The position numbers were made by a program, and so were the translations under genes. A stretch of DNA of 25,438 bases. Source: Corynebacterium sp. (lineage in GTDB: Bacteria; Actinomycetota; Actinomycetes; Mycobacteriales; Mycobacteriaceae). The DNA lies in contig NZ_JAUMTY010000032.1 in NCBI RefSeq assembly GCF_030530965.1, positions 1 through 25,438 of the forward strand. The letters are read 5' to 3'. A model generated the notes under the pieces. That model did no database searches, was not told the DNA's origin, and was given only the letters and a program-made list of their open reading frames with translations. This document shows, one piece after another, positions 1 to 7,697 of the stretch (position 1 is the stretch's first letter; every line of letters starts with the position of its first letter).

Positions 1-1509
1 ACGTTTATGGCCCAGGCTATCGGCCGATTAACCGGGAAACCGGGGGTTGTTTTGGTTACCTCGGGGCCGGGGACGACAAACCTGGCCACCGGGCTCGTTA
101 CCGCAAATACCGAGCAGGATCCCGTGGTCGCGATTGCGGGCACCGTGGGGTTGCCAGACAGGTTGAAGAGAACGCACCAGTCTCTCGATGCTGTGAACTT
201 TTTAGCGCCGGTCACCAAATTCACTGCCGAATCGACGTGTGTCGATGACGTTTCGGAACTGATCACCAACGCATTCCGCGAGGCCCAGCAAGAGCCACGC
301 GGTGCCGCCGCTGTCATGGTCCCAGCGGACGTCGCGGGATCTGAAACATCTGCACCTCTTCTTGAGTTCCCTGACCCGGCGCCTCTGGGGCCGGCATCGC
401 TGGCGCTCGTCGATAAGGCTAAAGAACGTATTGAAAACGCTAAATTGCCGGTTTTGCTCGTTGGAATGCGAGGGGCAGGGGAGAGCGCGGTCCGCGAACT
501 CCGCCAATTAGTGAAGACCACGAATCTTCCTGTTGTTGAAACCTTCCAAGGAGCGGGAGTTATTTCTCGTGAATTAGAGAATAACTTCCTGGGGCGTGTT
601 GGTTTGTTTAAAAACCAGCCCGGTGATGTTCTGCTCAATAAGGCAGACTTAATTATTTCTGTCGGTTACGATTCGGTGGAATATGATCCGCGTGTGTGGA
701 ATTTCAATGGCCAGCACGACATTATCCACATCGATTCCATTCAGGCCGACATCGATACTCACTACCGTCCAACCTTAGAACTCGTCGGCGATATTTCGGG
801 CACACTTCATGAGCTAAATAGTGTGATGGATCCGATTGACGTTGAAGAGACTGAGCGCTCATTTATTGATCGACGGCTTGAAGCCTTGGCTCGTACTCAG
901 CGTCAGGGTGCGGAGCAGGCGACGAGTGATTCGGGTGTTAATCCTGCTCGGCTGGTGCTTACACTTCGGGAGCTTATTACCGACGACAAAACAACGGTGG
1001 CGGCGGATATCGGAACCCATTCCATTTATCTTGCGCGGTATTTCCGCACGTATGAGCCTCGGACGTTGCTGTTTTCTAATGGTCAGCAGACCCTCGGCGT
1101 TGCTTTGCCGTGGGCAATCGCAGCGGCATTAGTTAACCGCGATCACCCAGTTGTATCTGTGTCAGGTGATGGCGGTTTCCTTTATTCAGCGCAGGAATTG
1201 GAGACAGCGACACGTTTAGGACTTCACCTTGTCCACGTTATTATGCGAGACAATTCGTATGACATGGTGAAGTTCCAACAGGAGAATAAGTTCGGCCGCC
1301 CGTCAGCTGTTGAATTAGGCGACTATGACGCGGTGAAATACGCAGAAGCATTTGGGGCCAAAGGGTACCGCGTTCACACGTTGGAAGACTTTTCCACCGC
1401 GTTTGCCCAAGCAATGGAGGACGACGGGGTATCGATCGTCGATGTGTCCGTCGATTACACGGACAGCGTGTCGTTAGCTCAGCACTTAGATTTCTCCGTA
1501 CTGAACTAA
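1..1509 (+). CDS. alsS: Catabolic-type acetolactate synthase, 3' part (5' end outside the window)
   Basis: ThDP-dependent enzyme that condenses two pyruvates to 2-acetolactate. The reading frame is open from base 1 (T-F-M-A-Q-A-I-G), and the family normally reads ...NAAFMAQAIGRLTG here, so about 60 N-terminal residues, including the catalytic glutamate, lie upstream. The first ATG at base 7 is therefore internal. Visible family marks are VLVTSGPGTTNLATGL near the start, the ThDP/Mg motif GDGG (about 1165-1176) ending in the Asn of RDNSYDMV (about 1246), and FQQENKFGR followed by YAEAFGAKGYRV. These match the AlsS branch better than the anabolic IlvB branch. No small regulatory subunit gene or acetolactate decarboxylase is visible in the window. 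It could alternatively be another ThDP decarboxylase-like enzyme, but the AlsS signature around the C-terminal ThDP site makes this less likely. Confidence 0.85.
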   Translation, partial: TFMAQAIGRLTGKPGVVLVTSGPGTTNLATGLVTANTEQDPVVAIAGTVGLPDRLKRTHQSLDAVNFLAPVTKFTAESTCVDDVSELITNAFREAQQEPRGAAAVMVPADVAGSETSAPLLEFPDPAPLGPASLALVDKAKERIENAKLPVLLVGMRGAGESAVRELRQLVKTTNLPVVETFQGAGVISRELENNFLGRVGLFKNQPGDVLLNKADLIISVGYDSVEYDPRVWNFNGQHDIIHIDSIQADIDTHYRPTLELVGDISGTLHELNSVMDPIDVEETERSFIDRRLEALARTQRQGAEQATSDSGVNPARLVLTLRELITDDKTTVAADIGTHSIYLARYFRTYEPRTLLFSNGQQTLGVALPWAIAAALVNRDHPVVSVSGDGGFLYSAQELETATRLGLHLVHVIMRDNSYDMVKFQQENKFGRPSAVELGDYDAVKYAEAFGAKGYRVHTLEDFSTAFAQAMEDDGVSIVDVSVDYTDSVSLAQHLDFSVLN

Positions 1510-1531
1510 CAATGGCTGTTTTCTTGGACGC

Positions 1532-1888
1532 TTAATCCTTCTTAGCGTCTTTCTGACGCTCTGCTTGCTTGACGGCGTGCTCGAGCTCGTCTTTATCCAT
1601 GTCGGATCGGCCCTCGATATTCAGGCGCTTAGCGTCTTCATAGAGCTGAGCTTTCGTCCGTCCTTGTGGGCCCTGATGTGAGCGTTGTCCCCCTCGCTCA
1701 GAGGGAGACTTGTCATTGACAGACGTCGATGAAGCCTGTTCAGATTCACCCTGTTGCGCACGGGTTTTATTGACCGTGCGGGCTGCGATCTCTTCGGCAG
1801 TACTTTCCGAGCGACCCTTGTCCTTGAGTGAATCCTTAATGTGCTCGTATTGCCGTTCGCGTTTCTTATTCCATGCTTGTTGAGGCAT
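1532..1888 (-). CDS. Small lysine/arginine-rich protein with a Rho N-terminal-like domain
   Basis: A 118-residue, highly charged, soluble protein. The N-terminal part (QQAWNKKRERQYEHIKDSLKDKGRSESTAEEIAARTVNKTRAQQGE) resembles a family of small actinobacterial proteins often labelled plasmid stabilisation or ChaB/Rho-N-like. The C-terminal 35 residues (GRTKAQLYEDAKRLNIEGRSDMDKDELEHAVKQAE) form a Rho-N/SAP-like helix-extended-helix unit, normally a nucleic-acid-binding fold. The middle is a low-complexity Ser/Gln linker. An upstream in-frame ATG would give 137 residues, but the ATG at 1888 has AAGGAC about 8 nt before it and starts the conserved MPQQAWNKKR segment, so I prefer it. The gene converges on alsS with a 22-bp gap. 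The exact function is unknown, and DNA or RNA binding is inferred only from the domain. Confidence 0.75.
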   Translation of the reverse strand: MPQQAWNKKRERQYEHIKDSLKDKGRSESTAEEIAARTVNKTRAQQGESEQASSTSVNDKSPSERGGQRSHQGPQGRTKAQLYEDAKRLNIEGRSDMDKDELEHAVKQAERQKDAKKD

Positions 1889-1962
1889 AACAATCACCGT
1901 CCTTGCCCTACAACGATATGCTCGTCGATCGGGGTTCGGAGGCAATTGGGTGATATGAAACG

Positions 1963-2859
1963 CTATGCTTCGGGAATATCTGCGCCATATTCTTCGATCG
2001 TGATGTCAGTGGGTGCCGGGCCAGTACGGTGTCCAGTATCCAACGCATCGATGGTGGCCAGTTCATCCTTCGTTAACGAGAAATCGAATACGTCGAAATT
2101 CTCCTTGATACGAGACTCATGCACTGACTTTGGAATTGCAGAACGACCCTCATCAATATGCCACCGCAACATAATTTGTGCCGCAGTTTTGCCGTACTTC
2201 GCCCCAATTTCTTTGAGAGTGGGGTTATCAAGAGTACTAGTCCGATTTTCTCCCCATCCCGGGTAGAACGTAATTCCACCAATCGGTGACCATGCCTGTG
2301 ACAGAACACCATGTTTGGCGTCCGCCTCGAGTGTTTCCGTGTTTCGGAAATAAGGATGAATTTCCACCTGGTTCACCGCGGGAACTACCTCTGTTTCTTC
2401 GATAAGTTTGTCGAGGTGCTCGGGCAGGAAATTGCTGACGCCGATGGCCCGCACACGTCCCTCTTTCAAGAGGGATTCCAATCCACGATATGCATCGAGC
2501 GTGCGGTCAAAGTGGGAAGGCAGTGATTGATGCAAAATCAACAGGTCAATAGTGTCAACACCCAATTTTCCAGCGGATTTATCGAAAGCGTGGCGGGTTT
2601 CGTCATAACCGAAGTCGTTAATCCACACCTTGGTTTCTAGGAAAACCTCGTCGCGGGGAACGCCGGAGTTCCGGAGGCCTTCACCAACTTCGCGTTCGTT
2701 GCCATAGATGGCCGCTGTGTCGATATGGCGATATCCGGTTCGTAACGCTGTTTCTACAGCTTGTGCGGTGTCTTCCGGGCTGGATTGGAAAACGCCGAAG
2801 CCCAGGGATGGGAGTTCAACACCATTGTTCAAAGTCAGGGTAGGGATGGAATTCGTCAT
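1963..2859 (-). CDS. Aldo/keto reductase (AKR5-like, 2,5-diketo-D-gluconate reductase family)
   Basis: A 298-residue NADPH-dependent cytosolic carbonyl reductase. The complete AKR tetrad is visible: Asp47 and Tyr52 in HIDTAAIYGNE, Lys77 in LETKVW and His110 in LILHQ. The C-terminal cofactor signature IPKSVHESRIKENFDVFDF is typical of prokaryotic AKR5C enzymes. The start has GGAGAA 5 nt upstream. The substrate cannot be told from sequence; methylglyoxal and other small aldehydes are common for this group. The gene is divergent from the TetR gene at 3284, and the 424-bp space between them holds a 16-bp palindrome 56 bp before this start and two TetR-operator-like sites further upstream. Control by that TetR protein is inferred from position. 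Confidence 0.9.
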   Translation of the reverse strand: MTNSIPTLTLNNGVELPSLGFGVFQSSPEDTAQAVETALRTGYRHIDTAAIYGNEREVGEGLRNSGVPRDEVFLETKVWINDFGYDETRHAFDKSAGKLGVDTIDLLILHQSLPSHFDRTLDAYRGLESLLKEGRVRAIGVSNFLPEHLDKLIEETEVVPAVNQVEIHPYFRNTETLEADAKHGVLSQAWSPIGGITFYPGWGENRTSTLDNPTLKEIGAKYGKTAAQIMLRWHIDEGRSAIPKSVHESRIKENFDVFDFSLTKDELATIDALDTGHRTGPAPTDITIEEYGADIPEA

Positions 2860-2914
2860 TATTCTCCAATCAGATTTGATAGCTGTTCATCGTCGTATGC
2901 GTCGACAAGCACTC

Positions 2915-2930
2915 GTCGGAAATTTCCGAC
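2915..2930. promoter_or_regulatory. Perfect 16-bp palindrome upstream of the aldo/keto reductase
   Basis: The sequence GTCGGAAATTTCCGAC is identical on both strands. It lies 56 bp upstream of the reductase start at 2859 and about 210 bp from the two TetR-like sites, to which it is unrelated. An unbroken dyad of this size close to a start suggests a binding site for a dimeric regulator. The regulator is unknown. Confidence 0.4.
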
Positions 2931-3139
2931 CAGAAATAGATGAAGTGTCGTTACACAATCGCGGCGACGATAAAAACGTTGTGGATCTTGGTGGAATTGT
3001 TGACAAAAAGTTGGGGTCTCGAGTTGCTTATCCGAGATGGCGTCATATGCCTTTGGCAATTGACGCTGTTGGTTTGCTGCTCGCTAATGTCACCTCCATG
3101 AAGTCATTGTCGGGTGTGAAGCTCGGCGCGGGGCCTTAA

Positions 3140-3199
3140 GTGGATATCAAGTATCCGCTACCAGGTAGCCTAGCAAAGATGTGGATATCGTGCATCCGC
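3140..3199. promoter_or_regulatory. Two tandem TetR operator-like sites
   Basis: Two 19-bp sites, GTGGATATCAAGTATCCGC (3140-3158) and GTGGATATCGTGCATCCGC (3181-3199), agree at 16 of 19 positions. Both are imperfect dyads with arms G-GGAT(A) and (T)ATCC-C. They start 41 bp apart, about four helical turns, so both would face the same side of DNA. They end 85 bp before the TetR start at 3284. The arrangement fits autoregulation by that TetR protein and control of the divergent aldo/keto reductase. Binding itself is inferred. Confidence 0.65.
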
Positions 3200-3283
3200 T
3201 TGTTATGGTTGCTGTGGAGAGAACGCGCGAATCGATATCTTCCTTAGCTCTTAATGGGAAAATAGTGGAGGAAACCTACCCTG

Positions 3284-3976
3284 ATGGCTCAATCAAAATT
3301 GCGAAAAGATGCTGCTCACAATCGGGAATTGCTCCTCGAAGCGGGGCGAGACTTATTCGCTCAGCGGGGGTTGCGCGTCACTCTTAATGATGTTGCTCAT
3401 CATGCCGGGGTAGGGGTGGGGACTGCTTATCGCCGTTTCCCAAATAAGGAAGCGCTGCTGGAGGCGATCGTCGAACGGCAAGTAGACGAATTGGAAGCGA
3501 TTCTTCACGATGCTCTCGAGGAAGATGATCCATGGGCCGGCATAGTCATGTATTTAGAGAGGTCGTTGGTCCTCCAGACGCACGACCGCGCCATGGCGCA
3601 GTTGCTTTCTGGTCGCCATATGTCACCCGAGAGTTTCGACCGTGAGCGGGATCGGCTTGCTCCGCTGATTACTTCCCTTGCTGACCGTGCTCGTCGGGCA
3701 GGGGTGATTCGACGTGACATTGTCGGAACGGATCTTGTCATGATTCAGATAGCCGTTGTATCGGTGGCGTTGACCTGTGCAGATCGAGGAGGTGTGAGTA
3801 AACGTGATGATGTTGCAGAGGTGTATCGACGGTATCTGTGGATCATGCTTGACGGCCTCAAGCCTGCGCGTGATGGTGTTTCGCCCTTGCCCGTCGATCC
3901 TTTAACCACGGAGCAAGCCCACGCCCTCTTGGGCTCAAACGGTGTACCGTCGAAACTCGGGAAGGATTTTTCCTGA
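3284..3976 (+). CDS. TetR/AcrR-family transcriptional regulator
   Basis: A 230-residue repressor-type protein. The N-terminal TetR helix-turn-helix is clear at about residues 33-57 (TLNDVAHHAGVGVGTAYRRFPNKEALL), preceded by the usual ELLLEAGRDLFAQRG helix. The rest is a helical ligand/dimerisation domain of no recognised subtype. The start has GGAGGA 11 nt upstream. The gene sits between two aldo/keto reductase genes, one divergent (start 2859) and one downstream in the same direction (4142). Two matched operator-like dyads lie upstream. The simplest reading is an aldehyde- or quinone-type ligand sensor controlling one or both reductases. The ligand is unknown. Confidence 0.9.
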   Translation: MAQSKLRKDAAHNRELLLEAGRDLFAQRGLRVTLNDVAHHAGVGVGTAYRRFPNKEALLEAIVERQVDELEAILHDALEEDDPWAGIVMYLERSLVLQTHDRAMAQLLSGRHMSPESFDRERDRLAPLITSLADRARRAGVIRRDIVGTDLVMIQIAVVSVALTCADRGGVSKRDDVAEVYRRYLWIMLDGLKPARDGVSPLPVDPLTTEQAHALLGSNGVPSKLGKDFS

Positions 3977-4141
3977 CCGTGACGGAGATGAATCGCGGTT
4001 TAACTATCACTATATCGTCGGCCACTCTGGCATTTCGGTTATTTTAGTCAGTTCATACTTATTCGTTGTAGAAAACCATGCGGTTCGCGAAGTGGCCCCC
4101 AATTGTCGTAATAGTTTCATTTATTTGAGAAAGGTGACGAC

Positions 4142-4999
4142 ATGAGCGTCATAGAAGAGAAATATACGTTGTCCAATGGGGTTGAGATTCCGAAACTAGG
4201 ACTTGGTACCTGGTTTATTGACGACGACAAAGCAGCGCAAGCTGTTCGCGACGCCGTGAAGATTGGTTACCGCAACATCGACACTGCTCAAGCGTATGGC
4301 AATGAGCGTGGCGTCGGTGAAGGAATACGGACGGCGGATATTCCGCGAGAAGACTTATTTGTCTCAACGAAGCTAGCTGCTGAAATTAAAAATTATGATG
4401 AAGCAGTGAAGGCGATCGATGGGTCCCTGGAGACCATGGGTTTGGATTATGTGGATCTGATGCTCATTCATTCTCCACAACCGTGGGATGATTTCCGTGG
4501 TGGCGACTACTCCGAGGGAAACCGCCAAGCATGGCGAGCTTTGGAGGAAGCGTATCAAGCGGGGAAAATTCGAGCCATCGGCGTTTCGAACTTCGTGGAG
4601 TCGGATCTCAATAACATCCTGGATTCTTGTTCGGTCAAGCCATTAGTTAATCAACTGCTTGTGCATGTGGGAAATACACCCCATGAACTGCTGTCTTTCT
4701 GCGCATCTAACGACATACTTGTTGAAGCCTATTCGCCAATTGCTCACGGCGAAATGCTGAAGAATAAAGACGTTGCCGAGATAGCGGAGAAATATGGCGT
4801 AAGTATTCCGCAACTGTGCATTCGTTACACCCTGCAATTGGGAACGGTGTCGCTGCCAAAGACCGCCAATCCAGATCATATGCAGAGCAATGCAGACGTC
4901 GACTTCGTCATTTCAGACGAGGATATGGATGCTCTGAAGAAATTAGATGCTCGGGATTATGGCGAGAGCAGCCAATTCCCCGTGTATTCCGGGAAGTAA
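4142..4999 (+). CDS. Aldo/keto reductase, second copy
   Basis: A 285-residue NADPH-dependent carbonyl reductase of the same broad family as the gene at 1963-2859, but clearly divergent from it. The tetrad residues fall at the same positions: Asp47, Tyr52, Lys77 and His110 (NIDTAQAYGNE, VSTKL, LIHSPQP). VRAIGVSNF-type and LPKTANPDHMQSN cofactor segments are present. It has a GAAAGGTG ribosome binding site and lies 165 bp downstream of the TetR gene. That gap contains a TANNNT box (TAGTTT, about 4111), so the gene may have its own promoter as well as read-through from the regulator. The substrate is not identifiable. Confidence 0.9.
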   Translation: MSVIEEKYTLSNGVEIPKLGLGTWFIDDDKAAQAVRDAVKIGYRNIDTAQAYGNERGVGEGIRTADIPREDLFVSTKLAAEIKNYDEAVKAIDGSLETMGLDYVDLMLIHSPQPWDDFRGGDYSEGNRQAWRALEEAYQAGKIRAIGVSNFVESDLNNILDSCSVKPLVNQLLVHVGNTPHELLSFCASNDILVEAYSPIAHGEMLKNKDVAEIAEKYGVSIPQLCIRYTLQLGTVSLPKTANPDHMQSNADVDFVISDEDMDALKKLDARDYGESSQFPVYSGK

Positions 5000-5053
5000 A
5001 GCTCGCTGTTGGGTGCATAGTCCACTCGGTTGCGACTATTCGCACTTCATTCA

Positions 5054-5090
5054 CACACCATTGGTTCGGCCAGACTCCACCAATGGTGTG
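5054..5090. terminator. Perfect 12-bp inverted repeat between the aldo/keto reductase and gdhA
   Basis: CACACCATTGGT (5054-5065) and its exact complement ACCAATGGTGTG (5079-5090) are separated by 13 nt. It lies 55 bp after the aldo/keto reductase stop and about 53 bp before a probable gdhA -10 box (TACACT, 5143-5148). No T-tract follows on either strand, so a Rho-independent terminator is not certain. A protein-binding dyad for gdhA control is equally possible. It does not match the AmtR box as I recall it (CTAT, six bases, GATAG). Confidence 0.5.
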
Positions 5091-5142
5091 GTCCGCCCTG
5101 AGGGATAAGTCACAACTCGATCGTCGCTAGAATTTCGTGCAC

Positions 5143-5148
5143 TACACT
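5143..5148 (+). promoter_or_regulatory. Probable gdhA -10 box
   Basis: TACACT matches the corynebacterial TANNNT consensus and lies 39 bp before the preferred gdhA start, leaving a short leader that carries the GGAAGGGAG ribosome binding site. No good -35 element is visible, which is common in this genus. Confidence 0.4.
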
Positions 5149-5187
5149 GATCGACGCATGTTTGAAATCAACCCCGGAAGGGAGATC

Positions 5188-6531
5188 ATGGACGTCGACA
5201 AAACAGTTGATGAGTATTACCAGCAGATTCTCAAGCGGAACCCGGGCGAGCCTGAATTTCATCAAGCCGCTCAGGAGATCCTCAGCAGTCTGAAGTACGT
5301 CCTCCGAAAAGACGATCACTACGCAGATGAAGGACTCATCCAACGTCTCGCTGAACCTGAACGTCAAATTATCTTCCGTGTTCCGTGGATTGATGACCAA
5401 GGGAATGTCCAGGTCAACCGCGGTTTCCGTGTTCAGTTTAATTCCGTCCTCGGGCCATATAAGGGCGGTCTCCGCTTCCACCCGTCTGTAAACCTGGGCA
5501 TCATCAAGTTCCTTGGTTTTGAGCAGATCTTCAAAAATTCCTTGACCGGCCTTCCCATCGGTGGCGGTAAAGGTGGTTCTGACTTTGATCCGAAAGGTAA
5601 GTCCGAACACGAAGTAATGAGGTTTTGCCAGTCGTTCATGCTGGAGCTCCAACGCCATATCGGTGAGGATATCGACGTTCCTGCAGGTGACATCGGCGTC
5701 GGCGGACGTGAAATCGGCTACCTTTTCGGTCAGTATCGACGCATCACGGGCCGTCATGAGTCCGGAGTTCTCACTGGTAAAGGCCTGACCTGGGGCGGAT
5801 CCCTTGTCCGCACGGAAGCCACAGGCTACGGCGTCGTCTACTTCATGCAGGAAATGATGGCGTCGAACAAAGAGCGGCTTCATGGCGCGAAGGTCATCGT
5901 CTCTGGCTCGGGGAACGTAGCTATTTACGCCATTGAAAAGGCACAAGAGCTTGGTGCCACGGTGGTCGCGTTTTCCGATTCGTCGGGGTATGTTTCTACC
6001 CCCGAAGGGGTGGACGTCGAGCTTCTCAAAGATGTCAAAGAAGTGCGTCGTGGCCGTGTGTCGGACTATGCCAACGAAACCGACAAGGCGACGTTCCACG
6101 AAAAGGGCAACATCTGGGAAGTGAAGGCCGACGTCGCGCTTCCGTGTGCCACGCAGAACGAGTTGGACGGAGAAGCTGCAAAGATGCTTGCGGACAATGG
6201 CTGCAAGTATGTGGCTGAAGGCGCGAATATGCCCTGCACGCCGGAAGCGATCGACGTCTTCAATACCCGCCACACACTTTTTGCGCCTGGCAAAGCGGCT
6301 AACGCCGGTGGTGTGGCGACCTCCGCGCTGGAAATGCAGCAGAACGCGTCGCGCGATTCATGGTCGTTCAACTACACCGATCAGCGTTTGCGTGACACCA
6401 TGCATAACATCTTCAGGGCCTGCAACGATACCGCCAACGAGTATGAAGTCCCTGGTGACTACGTTGTCGGCGCGAATATCGCCGGTTTCAAGAAGGTTGC
6501 CGATGCCATGCTCGCGCAGGGCGTGATTTAG
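5188..6531 (+). CDS. gdhA: NADP-specific glutamate dehydrogenase
   Basis: It catalyses reductive amination of 2-oxoglutarate by ammonium to glutamate, a main cytosolic route of ammonium assimilation. From the ATG at 5188 it has 447 residues, the length of the Corynebacterium glutamicum enzyme, and reads very similarly throughout. Substrate-site lysines are at Lys92 (PYKGGLRFHP) and Lys128 (IGGGKGGSDFDPKGK). PAGDIGVGGREIGYLFG and the Rossmann element VSGSGNVA follow, and the C-terminus is ANIAGFKKVADAMLAQGVI. The frame is open upstream to a GTG at 5137, but GGAAGGGAG ends 4 nt before the 5188 ATG and the TACACT box at 5143-5148 puts the likely transcript start after 5137, so the upstream start is rejected. 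The unit appears monocistronic. Confidence 0.97.
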   Translation: MDVDKTVDEYYQQILKRNPGEPEFHQAAQEILSSLKYVLRKDDHYADEGLIQRLAEPERQIIFRVPWIDDQGNVQVNRGFRVQFNSVLGPYKGGLRFHPSVNLGIIKFLGFEQIFKNSLTGLPIGGGKGGSDFDPKGKSEHEVMRFCQSFMLELQRHIGEDIDVPAGDIGVGGREIGYLFGQYRRITGRHESGVLTGKGLTWGGSLVRTEATGYGVVYFMQEMMASNKERLHGAKVIVSGSGNVAIYAIEKAQELGATVVAFSDSSGYVSTPEGVDVELLKDVKEVRRGRVSDYANETDKATFHEKGNIWEVKADVALPCATQNELDGEAAKMLADNGCKYVAEGANMPCTPEAIDVFNTRHTLFAPGKAANAGGVATSALEMQQNASRDSWSFNYTDQRLRDTMHNIFRACNDTANEYEVPGDYVVGANIAGFKKVADAMLAQGVI

Positions 6532-6642
6532 CAGCGAGTGATTGAGTAAGAAGCGGCTGAACCGTCGGCACGATGAGGCGATCATATATCCCCTCATTTC
6601 TTCATGAGGAATGTCTTACTAATCAACGGTGTTCCTATAAGC

Positions 6643-7683
6643 ATGAAGAAATTTGGGTCTTTGAGTTTTGGCCATTATTCGGGACGTGCGACCGACGGCA
6701 ATGGATACACGGCTCGCAATGCTTTGCAAGAAGCCGTCGAATTAGCGAAAGCCGCCGATGAGTTAGGCGTTAATGGTGCATATCTTCGTGTGCATCACTA
6801 TCTTCCGCAGCACGCGAGCCCCATTCCGTTATTGTCTGCCATGGCAGCTGTAACGAAGGATCTCGAAGTGGGCACTGGCGTCATTGATATGCGCTACGAA
6901 AACCCGCTTTACCTGGCAGAAGAGGCCGCTGCCCTCGATTTACTCAGTAATGGCCGCGTTGCCCTCGGTGTGTCGCGGGGATCACCTGAAGCCGCCGACC
7001 GCGGTTGGGAGTCCTTTGGGTACACCGGCTCAACAGATCCTCGCGGCTCCGATATTGCTCACCAGCATTTCGATACGTTCCTCCGTGCAGTGCGCGGGGA
7101 ACCCATGGCCACTGCTGCGGAGGATCAGTATCCGGCGATGTACCGGCCGGGCGCTGGTCTGCCGGTTATGCCTCAGTCGCCCGGTTTGGATCGCCGCATC
7201 TGGTGGGGTGCTGGCCGTCGTGAAACCGCAGAGTGGGCTGCTGAACAGGGCGTTAATCTGATGAGCTCCACGCTCCTTACTGAGGCCACCGGCGAAGCCT
7301 TCGCGGACCTCCAGGCGCAACAATTGCAGCACTATTACGAAGCGTGGAAACGGGCGGGCCATGATTGGACCCCGCGTGTGTCGGTAAGTAGGACTATTTT
7401 CCCGATTGTCGACGGCTACGACCGCAAACTCTACTTAGGGGGCCAATCCAAAGACGGTATTGGCGTTATCGACGGGGTGAATGCAACCTTTGGAAAGACC
7501 TACGCAGCCGAGCCAGACAAACTCGTCGAGCAATTGCGTAATGACGCAGCAGTGATGGATGCGGATACGCTCATGCTGACTATTCCGAGCCAGCTCGGCG
7601 TCGAAGCGAATAAGAAAATTCTTAAGTCCTTCGCTCTGTATGTCGCGCCTGAGCTCGGCTGGGAACCAGCTAATCAGGATTAA
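6643..7683 (+). CDS. LLM-class (luciferase-like) flavin-dependent oxidoreductase
   Basis: A 346-residue bacterial-luciferase-like TIM-barrel oxidoreductase using reduced FMN or F420. Family marks are KKFGSLSFGHYS at the first strand, ELAKAADELGVNGAYLRVHHYLP, VGTGVIDMRYENPLYLAEEAAALDLLSNGRVALGVSRGSPE, and IWWGAGRRETAEWAAEQGVNLMSSTLL. The substrate is unknown, and monooxygenase or F420-type chemistry cannot be separated by eye. An in-frame ATG at 6604 would add 13 residues. Neither start has a good Shine-Dalgarno; I prefer 6643 because the family typically begins MKK. A small hairpin (CCTCAT/ATGAGG, 6592-6609) overlaps the upstream ATG. The gene converges with the lipoprotein gene 14 bp downstream. 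Confidence 0.85.
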   Translation: MKKFGSLSFGHYSGRATDGNGYTARNALQEAVELAKAADELGVNGAYLRVHHYLPQHASPIPLLSAMAAVTKDLEVGTGVIDMRYENPLYLAEEAAALDLLSNGRVALGVSRGSPEAADRGWESFGYTGSTDPRGSDIAHQHFDTFLRAVRGEPMATAAEDQYPAMYRPGAGLPVMPQSPGLDRRIWWGAGRRETAEWAAEQGVNLMSSTLLTEATGEAFADLQAQQLQHYYEAWKRAGHDWTPRVSVSRTIFPIVDGYDRKLYLGGQSKDGIGVIDGVNATFGKTYAAEPDKLVEQLRNDAAVMDADTLMLTIPSQLGVEANKKILKSFALYVAPELGWEPANQD

Positions 7684-7697
7684 TTAACTGATGGAGA

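Larger units (their letters stand above)
2860..3283. other. 424-bp intergenic region between the aldo/keto reductase and TetR genes
   Basis: No convincing gene is present. Bases 2859-3059 are open on the minus strand for 66 codons, but only from a TTG and without a recognisable Shine-Dalgarno or family. The region holds a perfect 16-bp palindrome (2915-2930) and two 19-bp near-palindromes (3140-3158 and 3181-3199). The -10-like stretches are too ambiguous to assign a start of transcription. Confidence 0.6.

Noticed and set aside
1841..2266. A 141-codon plus-strand frame across the Rho-N and aldo/keto reductase genes
   Set aside because: It overlaps two well-supported minus-strand genes and encodes no recognisable protein.
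2859..3059. A 66-codon minus-strand frame just upstream of the aldo/keto reductase
   Set aside because: It needs a TTG start, has no convincing ribosome binding site or family, and its end overlaps the reductase ribosome binding site. I treat it as part of the intergenic region.
4999..5188. An AmtR nitrogen-control box in front of gdhA
   Set aside because: I looked for the CTAT-six bases-GATAG pattern and did not find it in this region.
5110..6273. A 387-codon open frame on the minus strand opposite gdhA
   Set aside because: It mirrors the codon positions of gdhA, has no recognisable domain and no promoter or ribosome binding site of its own. It is a shadow of a strongly supported gene.
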